Assembly: GCF_949987515.2 (NCBI RefSeq)
Contig: NC_082689.1
Location: 7,741,501-7,805,500 of the forward strand
DNA length: 64,000 nt
Direction of reading: 5' to 3'
Source: Delphinus delphis
Lineage: Eukaryota > Chordata > Mammalia > Artiodactyla > Delphinidae
Shown here piece after piece: positions 60,070 to 64,000 of this stretch. Under the pieces are notes generated by a model. That model had not been told where the DNA came from. It saw only the letters and a list, made by a program, of their open reading frames with translations, and did not search any database. Each line of letters starts with the position of its first letter. Positions within the stretch are counted from its first letter, which is position 1. The translations under genes were made by a program, and so were the position numbers.

Positions 60070-60177
60070 CTTGCCCTTCGGAGTTAGCGTCCAGATCACG
60101 GAGAAGGTGAGCTTGTCGGTCATGGGGTTGAGGCTGCACAGTTCCTCACACAGCAGCCTGGGAAGCATGGGGACAAC
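60070..60177 (-). CDS. DIS3L2: DIS3L2 internal coding exon, RNB domain (about human residues 440-475)
   Basis: This 108-nt exon is read on the minus strand. It starts after a pyrimidine-rich TGTTCTCTGCTTGCAG acceptor and ends at AAG|GTAACA. It encodes 36 residues, opening [20 protein letters not shown] and closing TLTPKGK, with whole codons at both ends. I recognise this as DIS3L2, the RNase II/RNB-family 3'-5' exoribonuclease that degrades uridylated RNAs such as pre-let-7 in the cytoplasm. The segment lies in the RNB catalytic domain, about 50 residues after the catalytic aspartates, which must be in an upstream exon outside the window. The fourth residue aligns with human Met443, a position altered in a reported Perlman syndrome allele, and is Met here (codon 60166-60168). 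From memory, the human protein reads Ser where this has Thr (NPMT) and Glu where this has Lys (TPKGK). The next exon is 20.8 kb away and joins in frame. Confidence 0.95.
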
Positions 60178-60691
60178 CTGCAAGCAGAGAACAGGCCATG
60201 AGCAGCTTTTTCCAATCTGCAGGAGCTAACCACAGGCTCAGAAGCAGCCCGGGGGGCAGAGCTTTGGTGAACAGCTGGAGCTTCCAGAGTGAGCTGAACA
60301 GGGAGGAAACTCTTTTCCCTGAAGATACAGCAGAAAGACCACACCATCTGATAACCTTCCATAAGCCTTTAGGGTCAAATGGGATGTGAATGTGAAAGGT
60401 GAGAAGAACTGGTAATGGAGGGAAAAATACATGGGAGCAAATGAAAAATAACTAAACACTAAAACAAAAAAATATTATAAAAACAACTATGCACTAAAAC
60501 TAAAGCTCTAGACTCAAGAATGACTTGTACTTGTGGATATAACTATCCCAGATAACTGTGCACTTAAGAACCCAATGTCTTACATTTAAGTCTTTAACTC
60601 ATTTTGAGTTAATTTCTGTGCATGTTGTAAGTAAGGGGTCCAGTTTCATCCTTTTGCACGTGGCTATGCAGTTTTCTCAACACCATTTATT

Positions 60692-60897
60692 TATTTATTT
60701 TGTGGTACATGGGTCTCTCACTGCTGTGGCCTCTGCCGTTGCGGAGTACAGGCTCCGGACATGCAGGCTCAGCGGCCATGGCTGACGGGCCCAGCCACTC
60801 CGCGACATGTGGGATCTTCCCGGACTGGGGCACGAACCCGTGTCCCCTGCATTGGCAGGCGGACGGACTCTCAACCACTGCGCCACCAGGGAAGCCC
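60692..60897 (-). mobile_element. Odontocete-type SINE, antisense, nested in inverted L1 segment
   Basis: The tail is (TTTA)n rather than pure T, then GTGGTACATGGGTCTCTCAC. The copy has an extra GGAC near 60862. Perfect CAACACCATTTATT flanks at 60678-60691 and 60898-60911 lie within L1 sequence. Confidence 0.93.
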
Positions 60898-61701
60898 CAA
60901 CACCATTTATTGAAGAGACAATTCTTTCCCCATCTTGGCACCTTGTCAAAGATTAGTTTGCCATACATACATGGGTTTACTTCTGGGCTGTCTATTCTGT
61001 TCCATTAGTCTATGTGTCTGTTTTCATGCTAATGTGTTGATTATTACAGCTTTGTAATCAAGTTTGAAATCAGAAGTGCTGATGCCTCCAGTTTTGTTCT
61101 TCTTTCTCAAGATTGCTTTGGCTATTGAGGGTCTTTTGTGAATTTTAGGAGAGTTTTTTCTATTTCTGTGAAAAATGCTATTGGAATTTTTATAGGGATT
61201 ACACTGAATCTATAGATCACTTTGGGTCGTATGGGCAATTAAATGATATTAATTCTTCCAATCCAATAACACAGGGTATCTTCCTACTTATTTGTGTCCT
61301 CATCAATTTTCTCATCAATGTCTTAAAGTTTTCAATGTATAGGTATTTTACCTCCTTGGTTAAATTCCCAAGTATTTTATTGTTTTGGATGCTTTTGTGA
61401 GTGTGACTGCTTTCTTAATTTCTATATCACCTCTCATCTGTTAGGATGGCTATTATCAAAAAGATAAGAGCTAAACGTTAGTGAGGATGTGCAGAAAAGG
61501 GAACCCTTGTACATTATTGGGGGGAATGTAAATTGGTACAGCCATTATGGAAAACAGTACTGGTGTATATCCAAAAGAAATGGAATTGGTACTTTGAGGA
61601 GATATCTGCACTCCCATGTTCACTGCAGCATTATTCGCAAGAGCCAAGACATGGAAACAGCCTAAGTGCCTGTTGACAGTTGAATGGATAAAGAAAATGT
61701 G

Positions 61702-61703
<2 letters not shown>

Positions 61704-61737
<34 letters not shown>
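61704..61737 (+). repeat. (AC)17 dinucleotide microsatellite
   Basis: 34 bp of uninterrupted AC inside the sense part of the L1 at 60576-62308, at a GATACACACACAC site typical of L1 ORF2. Confidence 0.97.
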
Positions 61738-61739
<2 letters not shown>

Positions 61740-61785
61740 AAATATTATTCAGCCATAAAAAGAAGGAAATCCTGCCATTTGTGAT

Positions 61786-61871
61786 AACATGGATGAACCT
61801 GGAGGGCATTATGCTAAGTGACACACAACATGGATGACAACATGGATGAACCTGGAGGGCATTATGCTAAG
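61786..61871 (+). repeat. 33-bp perfect direct duplication, 53-bp period
   Basis: 61786-61818 and 61839-61871 are identical (AACATGGATGAACC through TTATGCTAAG). This is a local duplication in the L1 ORF2 tail, just after the microsatellite. Confidence 0.95.
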
Positions 61872-62453
61872 CCTGACAGAGAAACACAAATGCTGTATGT
61901 ATCACTTATGTGTGCAATCTTTTATTAAAAAAAAAGCTGATTTCATAGAAACAGAGAGTAGAACGGTAGTTGCCAGGGGCTGCGGAGAGGGAAAAATGGG
62001 AAGGTGGAGGTCAAATTCTTTTACATACTTTAATTTATAAGATGAATAATGTCTGAGGATCTAAGGTACAGCATGAGACTGTAGTTAATAACAGGGTATT
62101 GTATAATTGAAATTCGCTGAGGTAAACCTCAAGCATTCCAACCACAGACACAATGAAGAGTTAACTATGTGAGGTGATGGGTGTGTTAATTATCTTGATC
62201 ATGGCAATCATTTCACAATGTACATGTACATCAAATCATCACATCATACACTCTAAAATTACACAATTGTATTTGCCAATGATTCCTCAATAAAGCTGGG
62301 GAAAATAAAAGAACCCAAGGGCTGAGTGTAAACTTGTGACATGGTTTCATCAGACTGAAATTGCTGAATCAATGCTTCAGTAATTGAAAATACCACAACT
62401 GACCAAATCACATGTTGCAACGTTAACAGAATACTCCGATAAAACATCACTGA

Positions 62454-62796
62454 TTTGGGGGGGAGGGGAATTGCCGAAGGTAGTGAAAAGTTACAAACTT
62501 CCAGTTATAAGATAAATAAATACCAGGGATGTAATGTGCAACGTGATACATATAATGAACACTGCATTATCTATGAAAGCTGTTAAGAGAGTAAATCCTA
62601 AGAGTTCTCGTCACAGGAAGGAAATATGTTTTCTATTTCTTTAATGCTGTACCTGTATGAGATGACGGATGCTCACTAAACGTACTGTGATAATCATTTC
62701 ATAATATGTGTAAGTCAAATCATTAGGCTGTACACCTAGAACTTAGTTCGATATTTCAATTATATCAATATCTCAATAAAACTGGAAGAAAAAATA
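62454..62796 (+). mobile_element. Second L1 3' UTR, 5'-truncated
   Basis: It contains ACAAACTTCCAGTTATAAGA, TTGTACACC-like GCTGTACACCTAGAACT and terminal TCTCAATAAAACTGG. It is flanked by ATCACTGA at 62446-62453 and 62797-62804. It lies 145 bp after the end of the previous L1. Confidence 0.8.
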
Positions 62797-63767
62797 ATCA
62801 CTGAAAGATTCACAAATTCAGATTCCCTAGATGAACACTGTGGTCAACTAGTCACTCATTTTGCAGTTTTTAAGCCCAAATTATTTCTTCCTTTTATTGA
62901 TTTTCTATTCCATTATAAACTGATTCAATGGTATACTCTCTTAAATTAAAAAAAAAAAAAAGGAAATCCTCTTCAACTTATTTTCAAATCATGACTTATA
63001 GCTATCCTGGAATGTTATTTGTTTACTCTAAAATTCCAAAGACAAAATGAGTAAATCTACCTGGATGTCCTGAAGCTACTTCAGGCTCCCTCCCTCCTAC
63101 CTTTAAATCTATTCCTTCTTCCATGTTTTTCTTGATTAATGGCATCATCATTCACTCCCACCTCCCAAACTAAAAACGGCAGCATTAACAGACATTTATC
63201 CAACGCACCTACTGTGGACCTCCTGGATCTGCAGTGTCAAGCAACACTTTCTAACACTCTGCTAAGTAATTTTGAAGTAACAGAGCAGCAACTATGCACT
63301 AGCTGAGGTAAAGTTAGCTAGTTACGTTTCTTTATCAGCAAAAACAAAACAAACCCCAGTGATGTCCTACTCCGTGTGAGGTATCTGGACTTGTATTCTG
63401 TTTCAGCACAGTAAATAACCTTTGGTACTGAAAAGTAAATTCTAGAACTCACAGTCCACACCAGTAACAAACAGCTAATAATTATATGGTATTACTTGGC
63501 ATTATTCTGACGGATGCTGTATCTTTTGTATGGAAAACCTAATGACTACCTGAAGACTTCTGGTAACAGCTTTTATAAGGCAACTACTTTTGAAAAATTT
63601 TTCTTGCCATTGCTTTTGCATCGTTTGTTCAGATGACACTATATTCTCTGTTAACTTATTTAATGAGTATTCAAATGGGCTCTAAATATTTAACATTTTC
63701 TTGCATGTATCAAGTGTTTTACAAAGTAATACATATTTACCTGCATAAACATACTGTACGAAATGGA

Positions 63768-63984
63768 GACTTTTTTTTTTTTTTTTTTTTTTTGCAGTTC
63801 GCGGGCCTCTCACTGTTGTGGCCTCTCCTGTTGCGGAGCACAGGCTCCGGACGCGCAGGCTCAGCGGCCATGGCTCACGGGCCCAGCCACTCCGCGGCAT
63901 GTGGGATCTTCCCGGACCGGGGCACGAACCCGTGTCCCCTGCATCAGCAGGTGGACTCTCAACCACTGCGCCACCAGGGAAGCT
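63768..63984 (-). mobile_element. Young odontocete-type SINE, antisense, at right edge
   Basis: About 25 T then GCAGTTCGCGGGCCTCTCAC, with the head CCACCAGGGAAGCTC at the right. Short flanks (GAGAC / GAGAA) give only a weak target duplication. Confidence 0.9.
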
Positions 63985-64000
63985 CGAGAAAATTTTAATA

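Larger units (their letters stand above)
60576..62308 (+). mobile_element. L1 insertion with 5' inversion (twin-primed structure), carrying a nested SINE
   Basis: From 60576 to about 61423 the sequence is antisense L1 ORF2 (CTTACATTTAAGTCTTTAAC, CAACACCATTTATTGAAG, CCTCCTTGGTTAAATT). From about 61424 it switches to sense ORF2 tail (ATCTGTTAGGATGGCTATTA, CCTTGTACATTATTGG) and a 3' UTR ending CTCAATAAAGCTGGGG plus A-rich tail. Perfect 10-bp AAGAACCCAA repeats at 60566-60575 and 62309-62318 flank the whole composite, which supports one insertion event. The SINE at 60692-60897 was inserted later. Confidence 0.85.
60178..64000 (-). other. DIS3L2: DIS3L2 intron, 3' part (continues beyond the right edge)
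   Basis: The region upstream of the first visible exon is largely an L1 with a 5' inversion, a second L1 tail, and a young SINE at the right edge. I looked on the minus strand for the preceding exon, expected to end in ATSVYLVQK-like sequence, and did not find it. In 62805-63767 I see AT-rich sequence and nothing else. Confidence 0.8.

Noticed and set aside
1..64000. A previously undescribed biological system
   Set aside because: Apart from three DIS3L2 exons, everything I could identify is a known class of mammalian repeat. The remaining sequence has no coding, structural or clustered pattern that would support a new system.

Overview
This is vertebrate genomic DNA, almost certainly from a toothed whale (dolphin-like odontocete). 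It carries 21 copies of tRNA-derived CHR-type SINEs, whose heads begin with versions of GGGCTTCCCTGGTGGCGCAG. Nine of them belong to a short subfamily with pure poly(A) tails that I associate with odontocetes. Artiodactyl/cetacean L1 3' ends (ACTCCAATAAAAA) and older mammalian repeats (MIR, L2, L1M, HAL1, hAT, MaLR and ERV1 LTRs) support this. There are no bacterial features.

The window lies inside one gene, DIS3L2, on the minus strand. DIS3L2 is the cytoplasmic 3'-5' exoribonuclease that degrades oligouridylated RNAs. Three consecutive coding exons are visible: 60070-60177 (36 codons), 39068-39301 (78 codons) and 2320-2399 (26 codons plus two bases). They join in frame with canonical AG/GT splice sites and encode about human residues 440-579, the middle of the catalytic RNB domain. 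Everything else is intron: at least 3.8 kb upstream of the first exon, 20.8 kb, 36.7 kb, and 2.3 kb of the next intron.

The introns hold layered mobile DNA. Positions 1-7400 have L1 3' ends, short SINEs and ancient repeats. Positions 8.9-24.3 kb have four long CHR-2-type SINEs and two old L1 fragments. Positions 31-33.7 kb have a long L2 tail and a hAT element. Positions 35.7-45.8 kb have young SINEs, CHR-2 SINEs, two L1 3' ends and MER20. Positions 46.2-48.7 kb hold a rearranged endogenous retrovirus remnant plus a separate solo LTR. Positions 55.2-62.8 kb are a dense nested block: CHR-2, a hAT transposase relic, an MLT1-type LTR, a small hAT element, HAL1, L2, and an L1 inserted with a 5' inversion.

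I found no other gene, RNA gene, CRISPR array or novel system. The best second-look items are the retroviral LTR arms inverted around an env relic, the twin-primed L1 with an intact target duplication, the expanded internal repeat in one CHR-2 SINE, and a 46-bp C/G-rich near-palindrome. Repeat family names come from recognition of consensus sequences, not a database search, and older repeat boundaries are approximate.
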